Below are positions 37,004 through 46,547 of a DNA stretch of 64,000 nt, piece by piece. Within the stretch, counting starts at the first letter, position 1. The number at the start of each line of letters is the position of its first letter. The stretch covers positions 91,464-155,463 of the forward strand of contig NZ_BJYX01000009.1 of NCBI RefSeq assembly GCF_007991735.1. The letters run 5' to 3'. The DNA comes from Terrabacter aerolatus. Its GTDB lineage: Bacteria > Actinomycetota > Actinomycetes > Actinomycetales > Dermatophilaceae. Position numbers and translations under genes: made by a program. The notes beneath the pieces were generated by a model, which saw only the letters and a list, made by a program, of their open reading frames with translations, was not told where the DNA came from and did no database searches.

Positions 37004-38104
37004 ATGACGGGAATCTCGGACCGCTCCGCCCGACGCGGGCCACCAACCTGGACGGTGATGACCCTGATGAACGCGCATCCGGCGGCCTCGAACGGGGCCG
37101 GCCAGCCGGAGCACGACGACCCCGAGTTGGGGACGACGGTGCCCGAGATCGGCTGGCCCGTCGGGGTCGTGTCCGAGCGCCTCGGGATTGCCGCCCCGAC
37201 GCTCCGGTCCTGGGACCGCCGGCACGGTGTGGGGCCGAGCCTGCGCACGAGCGGCAACCACCGGCGCTACACCGAGCTCGACATGCGTCGGGTCGAGCTC
37301 ATGTCGCGACTGACGGCCCAGGGCGTGCCGGCCCAGAGCGCTGCCGACTCCGTGCTCGCCATGGATGCGCGCTCGATCGCCGACCGTCTCACCGTCAACA
37401 GCGCGACCGGCGCCGACGACGAGCTGCTCCCGGGGAGCGGGCGCCAGGACCCCGAGGCGATCGACGTCGACGCGGCCGACCTCGTCGAGTCGATCGTCGC
37501 CGCCGCGCGGGCCCTGGACCCGAGGACCCTGTCGCTGCTCTACCGGCAGGTGCTGCGTCGGCGTGACGTGGGTCGGGCATGGATCGAGGTGTTCGCGCCC
37601 GCCCTGCGCCGGGTCGGTGATCTCTGGCGCGAGGGCCGCCTCGGCGTCTCGGCGGAGCACCTGACGAGCGAGCTGCTCCAGTCCGAGCTGCGTGCCGTGG
37701 TCCGCGCCAACCGCTTGCGCATCGCCGGCCGACCCGTCGTCCTCGCCGGCGCCGACGACGAGCAGCACCACCTGCCGCTGCTCGCCCTCGAGGCCGAGCT
37801 CGCCCGCAACGGCGTCGCGAGTCTCTTCCTCGGCCCGCGAGTGCCGTCCGAGGCGCTCGTCTCGGCGCTGCGCGAGTCACGACCTCGCGCCGTCTTCCTC
37901 TGGGCCTCGCTGGCCCGCCCAGCGGTCGAGCCGCTGTGGCGTGATCTCGGCGCCGTCGACTGGGACCTCGAGGTCGTCATCGGCGGTCCCGGGTGGGCCG
38001 AGGGCATCACCGTCCCGGACGGACCCGTGGTGCTGACCCGGGTCGAGGACTTCGGCAGCGCGGTGCGGGCCCTGACGTCGTCCCCGGGTGGCTTGACGCG
38101 CTGA
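37004..38104 (+). CDS. CarH/LitR-like B12-binding MerR-family regulator
   Basis: A 366-residue protein with an N-terminal MerR-type winged helix (about residues 50-95, VVSERLGIAAPTLRSWDRRH), a helical cap and a Rossmann-type B12-binding domain. The cap has W208-x9-E218-H219, the motif that packs on adenosylcobalamin in light-sensing CarH. The B12 domain has E253-Q-H255 where CarH has its cobalt-ligand ExH. This suggests a light-responsive repressor, usually of carotenoid or photolyase genes; none is adjacent. Start ATG 37004 has GGGAG 8 nt upstream and fits the promoter; 37064 is an alternative. Confidence 0.82.
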   Translation: MTGISDRSARRGPPTWTVMTLMNAHPAASNGAGQPEHDDPELGTTVPEIGWPVGVVSERLGIAAPTLRSWDRRHGVGPSLRTSGNHRRYTELDMRRVELMSRLTAQGVPAQSAADSVLAMDARSIADRLTVNSATGADDELLPGSGRQDPEAIDVDAADLVESIVAAARALDPRTLSLLYRQVLRRRDVGRAWIEVFAPALRRVGDLWREGRLGVSAEHLTSELLQSELRAVVRANRLRIAGRPVVLAGADDEQHHLPLLALEAELARNGVASLFLGPRVPSEALVSALRESRPRAVFLWASLARPAVEPLWRDLGAVDWDLEVVIGGPGWAEGITVPDGPVVLTRVEDFGSAVRALTSSPGGLTR

Positions 38105-38147
38105 GCAAGATCTCGCAACATCCTGAGCACGAATGCAAGATTTTGCA
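38105..38147 (+). promoter_or_regulatory. Two LacI-type operator candidates before the amylase-pullulanase
   Basis: GCAAGATCTCGCA (38105-38117) and GCAAGATTTTGCA (38135-38147) are similar pseudo-palindromes exactly 30 bp apart, about three helical turns. They resemble the GCAA/TTGC operators bound by LacI-family regulators of starch and maltose genes. A third similar site lies before the sugar importer at 56421. A weak -10-like TAGGTT sits at 38181-38186 downstream. Confidence 0.55.
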
Positions 38148-38248
38148 GCGCAGGTCTGGCGTGGTGTCCGATATGGACGCTAGGTTCTCCCCCGGTGGTC
38201 GAGCGTCCAGACACGGGCGTGAGCGACCGAGCCCACAAAGGAGTGCGC

Positions 38249-41200
38249 ATGCGCCGTCGCCCGGCCCTGTCCGTCGCCAGTATCTCGGCCCTCGTCCTGG
38301 CCGGTGTGGCCGTCCCGCTGGCAGGGGCCCCGACCGCCCGGGCGGCCGAGGCCCCGCGCACGGCGACCCTCGTCGGGTCCCTGCAGGACGAGCTCGGCTG
38401 CAGCGCCGACTGGCAGCCCGACTGCACGAAGACCGACCTCGCGCTCCAGCCGGGCACGACGACGTATGCCGCGGACTTCCGGCTCCCGGCGGGCAGCTAC
38501 GAGCTCAAGGTCGCCATCAACCACTCGTGGGGCGAGAGCTACGGCCAGGGGAGCGGCAACATCCCGCTCGTGCTGGCCGGTCCGGCCACGTTGCACTTCA
38601 CCTACGACGACACGACGCACGCCGTCGGGGTCGCCCCCACCGACCTGCCCGGCGCCGCGACCCCGGCCGACAGTGCCCTCGCGACCCCCTCGCTGCGCCG
38701 CCTCGCGACGAAGGAGCGCTTCTACTTCGTCATGGCCGACCGTTTCGCCAACGGCGACACGGCCAACGACAGGGGCGGCCTGACCGGAGGCCCCCTCTCG
38801 ACGGGCTTCGACCCCACGAACGAGGGTTTCTACCACGGTGGTGACCTCAAGGGCCTGACCAACAAGCTCGACTACATCAAGGGCCTCGGCACGACCGCCA
38901 TCTGGCTCACGCCGTCGTTCAAGAACCGCGCGGTCCAGGGGAGCGGGTCCGACGCGAGCGCGGGCTACCACGGCTACTGGATCACGGACTTCACGCAGAT
39001 CGACCCGCACCTGGGCACGAACGCCGACATGAAGACCCTCATCGCGGCCGCCCACGCCAAGGGGATGAAGGTCTACTTCGACATCATCACCAACCACACC
39101 GCCGACGTCATCTCCTACGAGGGCGGCAAGTACTCCTACGTCAGCAAGGCGACGAGCCCCTACAAGGACGCCCAGGGCCACGTGTTCGACGATGCCGCCG
39201 TCGCGGGCAAGCCTGCCTGCACGGGCGGCGCGACCGTGCCCGACTGCTTCCCCGCGATGTCGGCGGCGAGCTCGTTCCCCTACGTGCCGAAGGTCGCCGA
39301 CGCCGACAAGGACGTCAAGGTCCCGGCGTGGCTCAACGACCCGACGCTCTACCACAACCGCGGTGACTCGACGTATGCCGGCGAGTCGGCCACGTACGGC
39401 GACTTCTCCGGTCTCGACGACCTCTTCACCGAGAACCCCGAGGTCGTCTCGGGCATGGAGGACATCTACAGGTCGTGGGTCGACTTCGGCGTCGACGGCT
39501 TCCGCATCGACACGGTCAAGCACGTCAACATGCAGTTCTGGCAGGCGTTCTCGCCGGCGATCCTCGACCACGCCGCCGCGACCGGCAAGAAGAACTTCTT
39601 CATGTTCGGCGAGGTCTACGACGGCAACCCGAGCTACACGAGCCAGTTCACGACCCAGGGCAAGCTGCCCGCCACGCTCGACTTCGGCTTCCAGGGCGCG
39701 GCCCTCGGCTTCGCGCAGGGCAAGGCGACAACGGGGATCCGCGACCTCTTCGCCGGCGACGACTACTACACCGACACCGACTCCAACGCCTACGAGCTGC
39801 CGACCTTCCTCGGCAACCACGACATGGGCCGCGTCGGCGCGATGCTCCTCGCGGGCGGCGCGAAGGGCGACGACCTGCTCTCGCGCGACCGCCTCGCCAC
39901 GTCGCTGATGTTCCTCACCCGCGGCCAGCCGGTGGTCTACTACGGCGACGAGCAGGGCTTCACCGGGCCGACGAGCGACTTCGGCGACAAGCGTGCCCGC
40001 CAGGACATGTTCGCCACCCAGACCCCCATCTACAAGGACGACGTCATCGTCGGCAGCGACAAGCTCGCCGGGACCGACGCCCACTACGACACCTCGGCCC
40101 CGCTCTACCGCGCGATCAAGCAGCTCTCCGCGCTCCGCGCCGACAACCCGGCCCTCGCCGACGGCGCCCAGGTGCACCGCTACGCCTCCGACGCGGCCGG
40201 CATCTACGCCATCAGCCGCATCGACAAGGCGGCCAAGCGCGAGTACGTCGTCGTGGCCAACAATGCGACGACGGCCAAGAGCGCGACGTTCTCCACCTAC
40301 TCGGCGGGCTCGAAGTTCGTCCCGTTGCTCGGCGCGACGTCCGACCTCCGAGCGGCTGCCGACGGCCGGGTCACGGTCACCGTCCCGCCCCTGTCCGTCG
40401 CGGTCTACCGCGCGAACTCCACGATGGCACAGCCGAAGTCGGCTCCCGCGATCTTCCCGACGTCCCCGAGTGCGGGGGGTGTCGTGGGCGGCCGTGCGGA
40501 GATCGGCGCGGCCCTGCCCGGCAACTCGTTCGCCGAGGTAAGCTTCCTCCAGCGCCCGGTCGGCACGACCACCTGGACCCCGATCGGCACCGACGACAAC
40601 GCCCCCTACCGCGTCTTCCACGACGTGTCGGGCCTCGCCAAGGGCACCCTCGTCGAGTACCGCATGGTGGCCAGGGACATCGCCGGCCACGTGTCCGCGA
40701 CCTCCACCTACGGCATCGTCGGCGAACCGACGACGGCTGGTGGTGGTGGCTCCGGTGGCGGGGTCGGCCCGGTCACGCAGCCCGCCAACGTCAGCGTCCC
40801 CGGCAGCCACAACTCCGAGATGGGCTGCTCGGGCGACTGGCAGCCGGACTGCTCCCAGGCCCAGCTCACCTTCGACCCCAAGGACGAGATCTGGAAGGGC
40901 ACCTACAGCTCCATCCCGGCCGGCGACTACGAGTACAAGGCCGCGATCAACAAGTCGTGGGACGAGAACTACGGCGTCGGAGGCGGCAAGGGGGCCGGCA
41001 ACATCGCCTACACCGCACCTGCCGGCAAGCCCGTCAGCTTCTACTACGACCACCGCACGCACTGGGTGACGAGCGACGCCCAGGGGCCGATCATCACCGC
41101 GCCCGGCAGCTTCCAGAGCAAGCTCGGCTGCCCCGGGGACTGGGCTCCGGACTGCATGCGCTCGTGGCTGCAGGACCCCGACGGTGACGGCACCTACACG

Positions 41201-44059
41201 TTCACGACCGACCAGATCCCTGCCGGCAGCTACGAGTTCAAGGTCGCGGTCGGCCTGAGCTGGAACGAGTCGTACCCGTCGAACAACGTCGCCTTCTCGG
41301 TGCCGTCCGACGGCGTGCTGACGACCATCAGCTACAAGGCATCGACCCACGAGGTCTCCGTCAAGACGTCCAAGGCCGGGGCTGCCCCCGACCTGACGAA
41401 GTCGAAGGCGTACGTCGTCGGTGACGGACTCGTCGCCTGGCCGGCCTCCGCCCTGCCCGCGGGCGCCGACCCCGCGACGCTGGGCTGGCGCCTGCACTGG
41501 TCGGCCGACGGTGGACTCGCCGTCGACGCCGAGGCGGTGACGGGAGGGTCGGTCGCGACCCTGACCCGTGACCCGGCCGGTCTGCCGGCCTCGCTCGTGG
41601 CGGCCCACCCGGAGCTCAAGGGCTACGTCGCGCTGCGCACCGACAAGGCGACCGCGCGTCAGATGCCGCAGATCCTCCAGGGCCAGGTCGCCGTGGCCAT
41701 GTACGACTCGAACGGGTCGCTGCTCGATGCCACAGGCGCCCAGACGGCCATCGCGCTCGACGCGCTGTATGCCGCGTCGGCCCGCACCCGCTCCTACGGC
41801 GTCAGCTTCTCGGGCTCGGGTCGCGTCGGCTTCTCGCTGTGGGCGCCGACCGCCCAGCAGGTGACGCTGCTGACGTGGCCCGCCGGCAGCGCCGACCAGC
41901 CGGTCGCCACGGCCACGCGGACCGTCATGTCACGGGACCGGGCGTCGGGTGCGTGGACCGCGTCGCTCGGGGCCTCGGCCCGCAACGCGCGCTACCTCTA
42001 CGAGGTCAAGGTCTGGGCGCCGACGACCGGCAAGGTGGAGACGAACGTCGTCACCGACCCCAGCTCGGTGGCCCTGACGCTCAACTCGACCCGTTCGGTG
42101 GCCGTCGACCTGAGGGACCCGGCCTTCATGCCCACGACGTGGCGCACCACTCCGTCGCCGAAGCTGGCGCAGGACGTCGACTCGACGATCTACGAGCTGC
42201 ACATCCGCGACTACTCGATGTCCGACTCCAAGGTCCCGGCTGCCCAGCGCGGAAGCTACCTCGCCTTCGCCGCCGACGGTGACGGTCGGGCGCACCTCAA
42301 GGCTCTGGCCAAGGCCGGCCTCAACACCGTGCACCTGCTGCCGAGCTTCGACATCGCCTCCATCGAGGAGGACCCGGCCAAGCAGGCGACGCCCCAGTGC
42401 GACCTGGCCTCCTACGCGCCGGACAGCGCGGAGCAGCAGAAGTGCGTCGGCGCCGTCGCCGCGAAGGACGCCTTCAACTGGGGCTACGACCCCTACCACT
42501 ACAGCGCGCCCGACGGGGCCTACGCCTCCAGCGCCAAGGCCGCCGACGGCGGCTCCCGCGTGGCCGAGTTCCGCACCATGGTCGGGGTCCTGCACCAGGA
42601 CGGCCTGCGGGTCGTGCTCGACCAGGTGTTCAACCACACCGCCGCGTCGGGACAGGCCGACAAGTCGGTCCTCGACAAGGTCGTGCCCGGCTACTACCAG
42701 CGTCTCGACGCGAACGGTGCGGTCGAGACCTCCACGTGCTGCCAGAACGTCGCCACCGAGCACGCCATGGCCGAGAAGCTCATGGTCGACTCGGTCGTGT
42801 CGTGGGCGCGCAACTACCACGTGGACGGCTTCCGCTTCGATCTCATGGGCCACGCCAGTCGCGCCAACATGCTGGCGGTGCGGTCGGCCCTCGACGCGCT
42901 GACGCTGCAGAAGGACGGTGTCGACGGTGCGTCGATGTACCTCTACGGCGAGGGGTGGAACTTCGGCGAGGTCGCGAACAACAAGCTCTTCGTCCAGGCG
43001 ACCCAGGGCCAGCTCGGGGGCACCGGCATCGGCACCTTCTCCGACCGCCTGCGCGACGCGGTGCGGGGCGGCGGACCGTTCGACGAGGACCCGCGCGTCC
43101 AGGGCTTCGGCTCCGGCGAGGCCACCGACCCGAACGGTGCGGCCGTCAACGCCGACGCGGCCACGCGTCTCGGCAGCGACACCGACCTCGTCCAGCTGGG
43201 GCTGGCCGGAAACCTCAAGTCGTTCACGTTCCGCAGCCAGAAGTCCGGCACGGTCGTCAACGGGACCCAGGTCGACTACAACGGGTCGCCGGCGGGCTAC
43301 GCCGACCAGCCCGACGAGGTCGTCAGCTACGTCGACGCGCACGACAACGAGACGCTCTTCGACTCGCTGACCTACAAGCTGCCCGTCGCGACGTCGATGC
43401 AGGACCGGGTGCGCATGAACACCCTGTCGCTGGCGACGACCGCACTGGCGCAGACGCCGTCGTTCTGGCACGCGGGCGCCGACCTGCTCCGCAGCAAGTC
43501 GATGAACCGGGACTCCTACGACAGTGGCGACTGGTTCAACCGCCTCGACTGGACCGGTGCCGACAACGGCTTCGGCCACGGCCTGCCGCCCGAGGCGCAG
43601 AACTCCGCCAAGTGGCCGTTCATGAAGCCGCTGCTCGCCAACCCGGCGCTCAAGCCGACGGCGGCCGACGTGCGCACCGCGGACGCGATGTCGCAGGACC
43701 TGCTGCGACTGCGCTTCAGCACCAAGCTGTTCCGCCTGGGCAACGCGGCCGCCATCGACGCCAAGGTGTCGTTCCCCGTCTCGGGGACGGCCGATGCCAA
43801 GCAGGGTGTCATCGTCATGCGGATCGACGACACCAAGGGCACGGACGTCGATCCCGCCCTGCGCGGCGTCGTCGTCGTCTTCAACGCGACGCCGAACGCC
43901 GTGTCGCAGAAGGTGCCGGGGCTCACCGGTCCGGTCACCCTGAGCCCGGTCCAGGCGAACGGCGCCGACAGCATCGTCAAGCAGGCCGCCTACGACGCGG
44001 CAGGCGGGTCCTTCTCGGTCCCGGCTCGCACCGTCGCGGTCTTCGTCCAGCCGAACTGA
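38249..44059 (+). CDS. Secreted bifunctional alpha-amylase/pullulanase
   Basis: A 1936-residue exoenzyme with a signal peptide (residues 1-36, ending TARAAEAP). Order: X25-like starch module (about 40-135, GCSADWQPDC); GH13 alpha-amylase with nucleophile D421 (GFRIDTVKH), acid E455 (FGEVYDG) and D525 (GNHDMGR); an Ig-like domain; two more X25-like modules (GCSGDWQPDC near 857, GCPGDWAPDC near 958); then a pullulanase half with CBM48-like region, FNWGYDPYHY, D1531 (GFRFDLMGH), E1568 (GEGWNFGE), D1699 (DAHDNE) and a C-terminal DUF3372-like part. It should cut both alpha-1,4 and alpha-1,6 links. No sorting signal. RBS AAAGGAG at the ATG. Confidence 0.95.
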   Translation: MRRRPALSVASISALVLAGVAVPLAGAPTARAAEAPRTATLVGSLQDELGCSADWQPDCTKTDLALQPGTTTYAADFRLPAGSYELKVAINHSWGESYGQGSGNIPLVLAGPATLHFTYDDTTHAVGVAPTDLPGAATPADSALATPSLRRLATKERFYFVMADRFANGDTANDRGGLTGGPLSTGFDPTNEGFYHGGDLKGLTNKLDYIKGLGTTAIWLTPSFKNRAVQGSGSDASAGYHGYWITDFTQIDPHLGTNADMKTLIAAAHAKGMKVYFDIITNHTADVISYEGGKYSYVSKATSPYKDAQGHVFDDAAVAGKPACTGGATVPDCFPAMSAASSFPYVPKVADADKDVKVPAWLNDPTLYHNRGDSTYAGESATYGDFSGLDDLFTENPEVVSGMEDIYRSWVDFGVDGFRIDTVKHVNMQFWQAFSPAILDHAAATGKKNFFMFGEVYDGNPSYTSQFTTQGKLPATLDFGFQGAALGFAQGKATTGIRDLFAGDDYYTDTDSNAYELPTFLGNHDMGRVGAMLLAGGAKGDDLLSRDRLATSLMFLTRGQPVVYYGDEQGFTGPTSDFGDKRARQDMFATQTPIYKDDVIVGSDKLAGTDAHYDTSAPLYRAIKQLSALRADNPALADGAQVHRYASDAAGIYAISRIDKAAKREYVVVANNATTAKSATFSTYSAGSKFVPLLGATSDLRAAADGRVTVTVPPLSVAVYRANSTMAQPKSAPAIFPTSPSAGGVVGGRAEIGAALPGNSFAEVSFLQRPVGTTTWTPIGTDDNAPYRVFHDVSGLAKGTLVEYRMVARDIAGHVSATSTYGIVGEPTTAGGGGSGGGVGPVTQPANVSVPGSHNSEMGCSGDWQPDCSQAQLTFDPKDEIWKGTYSSIPAGDYEYKAAINKSWDENYGVGGGKGAGNIAYTAPAGKPVSFYYDHRTHWVTSDAQGPIITAPGSFQSKLGCPGDWAPDCMRSWLQDPDGDGTYTFTTDQIPAGSYEFKVAVGLSWNESYPSNNVAFSVPSDGVLTTISYKASTHEVSVKTSKAGAAPDLTKSKAYVVGDGLVAWPASALPAGADPATLGWRLHWSADGGLAVDAEAVTGGSVATLTRDPAGLPASLVAAHPELKGYVALRTDKATARQMPQILQGQVAVAMYDSNGSLLDATGAQTAIALDALYAASARTRSYGVSFSGSGRVGFSLWAPTAQQVTLLTWPAGSADQPVATATRTVMSRDRASGAWTASLGASARNARYLYEVKVWAPTTGKVETNVVTDPSSVALTLNSTRSVAVDLRDPAFMPTTWRTTPSPKLAQDVDSTIYELHIRDYSMSDSKVPAAQRGSYLAFAADGDGRAHLKALAKAGLNTVHLLPSFDIASIEEDPAKQATPQCDLASYAPDSAEQQKCVGAVAAKDAFNWGYDPYHYSAPDGAYASSAKAADGGSRVAEFRTMVGVLHQDGLRVVLDQVFNHTAASGQADKSVLDKVVPGYYQRLDANGAVETSTCCQNVATEHAMAEKLMVDSVVSWARNYHVDGFRFDLMGHASRANMLAVRSALDALTLQKDGVDGASMYLYGEGWNFGEVANNKLFVQATQGQLGGTGIGTFSDRLRDAVRGGGPFDEDPRVQGFGSGEATDPNGAAVNADAATRLGSDTDLVQLGLAGNLKSFTFRSQKSGTVVNGTQVDYNGSPAGYADQPDEVVSYVDAHDNETLFDSLTYKLPVATSMQDRVRMNTLSLATTALAQTPSFWHAGADLLRSKSMNRDSYDSGDWFNRLDWTGADNGFGHGLPPEAQNSAKWPFMKPLLANPALKPTAADVRTADAMSQDLLRLRFSTKLFRLGNAAAIDAKVSFPVSGTADAKQGVIVMRIDDTKGTDVDPALRGVVVVFNATPNAVSQKVPGLTGPVTLSPVQANGADSIVKQAAYDAAGGSFSVPARTVAVFVQPN

Positions 44060-44078
44060 CGGCCGGCGCGCACCGTCC

Positions 44079-44129
44079 CGCAGACGCCCTCGGCGCCCGG
44101 AGATCCCCGGGCCGCCGAGGGCGTCTGCG
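44079..44129 (+). terminator. Long hairpin after the amylase-pullulanase gene
   Basis: The arms 44079-44100 and 44107-44129 pair over about 22 bp with one bulged C (CGCAGACGCCCTCGGCG pairs with CGCCGAGGGCGTCTGCG), 6-nt loop. Located 20 bp after the stop. No T-run, as often in high-GC actinobacteria. Confidence 0.8.
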
Positions 44130-44206
44130 CGCCCGGTCCGCCCCGGGGCGCCCGCACGAACCGGCCCGACCTGTCGCGAGGCCGCCTCGCGGCATACGTT
44201 GGTCCG

Positions 44207-45172
44207 GTGACGACACGTGCGACGGACGACATGACCTATCGGCAGCTCGGCGACAGCGGCCTGACCGTCTCGACGGTCGGCCTCGGCTGCAACAACTTCG
44301 GGCGCCGCCTCGACCAGGAGGGGACGACGGCCGTCGTCAACGCGGCGATCGACGCGGGAGTGACGCTCTTCGACACGGCCGACATCTACGGCCTCGGCGC
44401 GAGCGAGGAGCTGCTCGGCGCGGCACTCGGCAAGCGACGCGAGCACGTCGTGGTGGCAACGAAGTTCGGCATGGACATGCAGGGTGCCAACGGGCCCGAC
44501 TGGGGAGTTCGTGGCTCACGTCGCTACGTGCGCACCGCGGTCGAGGCGAGCCTCCGGCGCCTGGGCACGGACTGGATCGACCTGTACCAGCTGCACCGTC
44601 CCGACCCGCACACCCCGATCGGCGAGACCCTCTCAGCGCTCGACGAGCTCGTCCGCGAGGGCAAGGTGCGCTACATCGGCAGCAGCAACCTCACCGGCTG
44701 GCAGGTCGTCGACGCCGACTGGACGGCCCGCGGGGCCGGCACCGAGCGCTTCGTGTCGGCCCAGAACGAGTACTCCCTCCTCGAGCGCGACGTCGAGGAG
44801 GAGCTCGTCCCGGCCTGTGAGCACGTCGGGGTGGGTCTGCTGCCGTTCTTCCCACTCGCCTCGGGGCTGCTGACGGGCAAGTACCGTCGCGGGCAGGACG
44901 CGCCCCACGGCACGCGCCTCGCCTCGATGGCGGACCGCCTCGACGCGGCGGACTGGGACACCATCGAGCGCCTCGAGGGGTATGCCGCCGAGCGCGACCT
45001 GCGACTCGTCGACGTGGCGATCGGCGGCCTGGCAGCCCAGCCGGCCGTGGCGTCCGTCATCGCCGGTGCCACCACGCCCGAGCAGGTGCTCGACAACGTG
45101 CGGGCCGGGTCGTGGCAGCCGAGCGTCTCGGACCTCGCGGCGCTCGACGAGGTCACGACCCCCGCCCGCTAG
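44207..45172 (+). CDS. Aldo/keto reductase
   Basis: A 321-residue NADPH-dependent TIM-barrel oxidoreductase. The tetrad is visible as Asp and Tyr in LFDTADIYG, Lys in VVATKFGM and His in YQLHRPDPHTP; GSSNLTGWQ and the C-terminal IAGATTPEQVLDN bind cofactor. Start is GTG at 44207 or ATG at 44231 (MTYRQLGDSGL), the latter closer to the family norm. A GTATGCCG-type octamer lies at 44190-44197. Physiological substrate unknown. Confidence 0.9.
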   Translation: MTTRATDDMTYRQLGDSGLTVSTVGLGCNNFGRRLDQEGTTAVVNAAIDAGVTLFDTADIYGLGASEELLGAALGKRREHVVVATKFGMDMQGANGPDWGVRGSRRYVRTAVEASLRRLGTDWIDLYQLHRPDPHTPIGETLSALDELVREGKVRYIGSSNLTGWQVVDADWTARGAGTERFVSAQNEYSLLERDVEEELVPACEHVGVGLLPFFPLASGLLTGKYRRGQDAPHGTRLASMADRLDAADWDTIERLEGYAAERDLRLVDVAIGGLAAQPAVASVIAGATTPEQVLDNVRAGSWQPSVSDLAALDEVTTPAR

Positions 45173-45233
45173 CTAGCGGCTGACGACCCCGGCGCCGGGC
45201 TGGACGCTACGCGCGCCGGCCCGGCGGGGACGC

Positions 45234-46547
45234 TCACTCGACGGGGACGACCGGGGCGTTGGTCCGGGGGAGGGTGGCGTGCCGCCTCTCGGCGCGCAGG
45301 GCGCGGCGGTAGAACCAGGCTCCCGCGATGCTGAAGCCACCGGCCGTCACCATGGCGACCTGCGTCGAGGTGCGCTCGGCGAGCAGCCCGAGCAGGGGAG
45401 CGGCCACGCCGAAGGCGACCGAGGCCACCATGGAGTTCATCGACAGCACGGTGGCCCGGTTGCGGGACCGGGCCTCGCGGTGCAGCAGCGCCGAGTGCAT
45501 CGGCCCGGCCGACCCGTGCAGCAGGTAGGTCACGCCGTAGGCGGCGACGAGGGCTGCCGGTCCGGCCACGAGCCCCATGACGACGGCACCGGCCCCGTTG
45601 AGGACGCGGGCCACGATCGCGGTCCGGGCCACGCCGATGCGGCGGCTCGACCACCCGGCGAGGGCCGCGCCGACCGCGAAGACCGCCCATCCCGCCGCGG
45701 CGACCGGGCCCATGATGGCCCCGGCCCGCTCCTCACCGCCGACGAGCTCGGCGAGCCGGATCGGCTGGAACGTCTCGAAGACGATCATCGCGACCGACCA
45801 GAACAGCTCGACGGTGACGAGGCCGCGCAGCACCGCGTTGTCGCGGAGCATGCCGAGCCCCTCGCGCACGACGGTCGGGGACTCCTTGGCCGAGGTCAGT
45901 GCTCGCCGCGCTCCCGAGGTGTCGAGGTGCTCGGTCGAGCGAGGCTCGCGCAGCAGCGCCAGCACGGCCAGCAGGTGCACCACGTTGAGGGTGACGAAGA
46001 CGGCGACGGGCAGCACGAGTGCCGAGGTGCCGGAGAAGGGGTGCCACCACACGAGGCCGCCGGAGACCAGGGCTCCGGCGGCGATGCCGACTCCGAGCAC
46101 GGTGCCCTGGGCGGCGAGCGAGCCGTCCACGTCGGCACCGGGGGCGGTCGCATGGACGGTGTCGACGAACCACGCCTCGAGCGGCCCGGAGTCGAGAGCC
46201 CTGAAGATCCCCGTGAGCACGGCCGCCGTGAGGAACGCCCAGAACGAGTGGGCGACGAGCAGGATGCCGCTCGCCACGACGTTGACGACCGCCGAGACGA
46301 CGAAGACCGGCCGGCGCCCGAAGGCGTCGGCGAAGCCGCTCGTCGGCAGCTCGAGCACGAAGATCGTCAGCCCCGAGGCCGACGAGATGGTCATGGCCTG
46401 GGCGACCGACAGGCCGCGCTCGAGCTGCCACAGCGTGAGCAGCCCGACGACGAGCCCGACCGGGAACCATCGGGTGAAGGTCAGGGTGAGGAAGACGCGG
46501 CGCGCGGCGCGGGGTGTCACGACGGCAGGCGACCGCGTGCCGGTCAT
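45234..46547 (-). CDS. MFS transporter
   Basis: A 437-residue membrane protein with about 12 hydrophobic segments. The loop after segment 2 reads GFADAFGRRP, a version of MFS motif A. The likely role is efflux, judged from its partner regulator. The start ATG at 46547 overlaps the stop of the upstream regulator gene by 4 bp, so they form a coupled operon. Substrate unknown. Confidence 0.85.
   Translation of the reverse strand: MTGTRSPAVVTPRAARRVFLTLTFTRWFPVGLVVGLLTLWQLERGLSVAQAMTISSASGLTIFVLELPTSGFADAFGRRPVFVVSAVVNVVASGILLVAHSFWAFLTAAVLTGIFRALDSGPLEAWFVDTVHATAPGADVDGSLAAQGTVLGVGIAAGALVSGGLVWWHPFSGTSALVLPVAVFVTLNVVHLLAVLALLREPRSTEHLDTSGARRALTSAKESPTVVREGLGMLRDNAVLRGLVTVELFWSVAMIVFETFQPIRLAELVGGEERAGAIMGPVAAAGWAVFAVGAALAGWSSRRIGVARTAIVARVLNGAGAVVMGLVAGPAALVAAYGVTYLLHGSAGPMHSALLHREARSRNRATVLSMNSMVASVAFGVAAPLLGLLAERTSTQVAMVTAGGFSIAGAWFYRRALRAERRHATLPRTNAPVVPVE

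Noticed and set aside
38180..41608. Open frame of 1142 codons opposite the amylase-pullulanase
   Set aside because: Shadow of a gene with intact catalytic motifs; no recognisable domain of its own.
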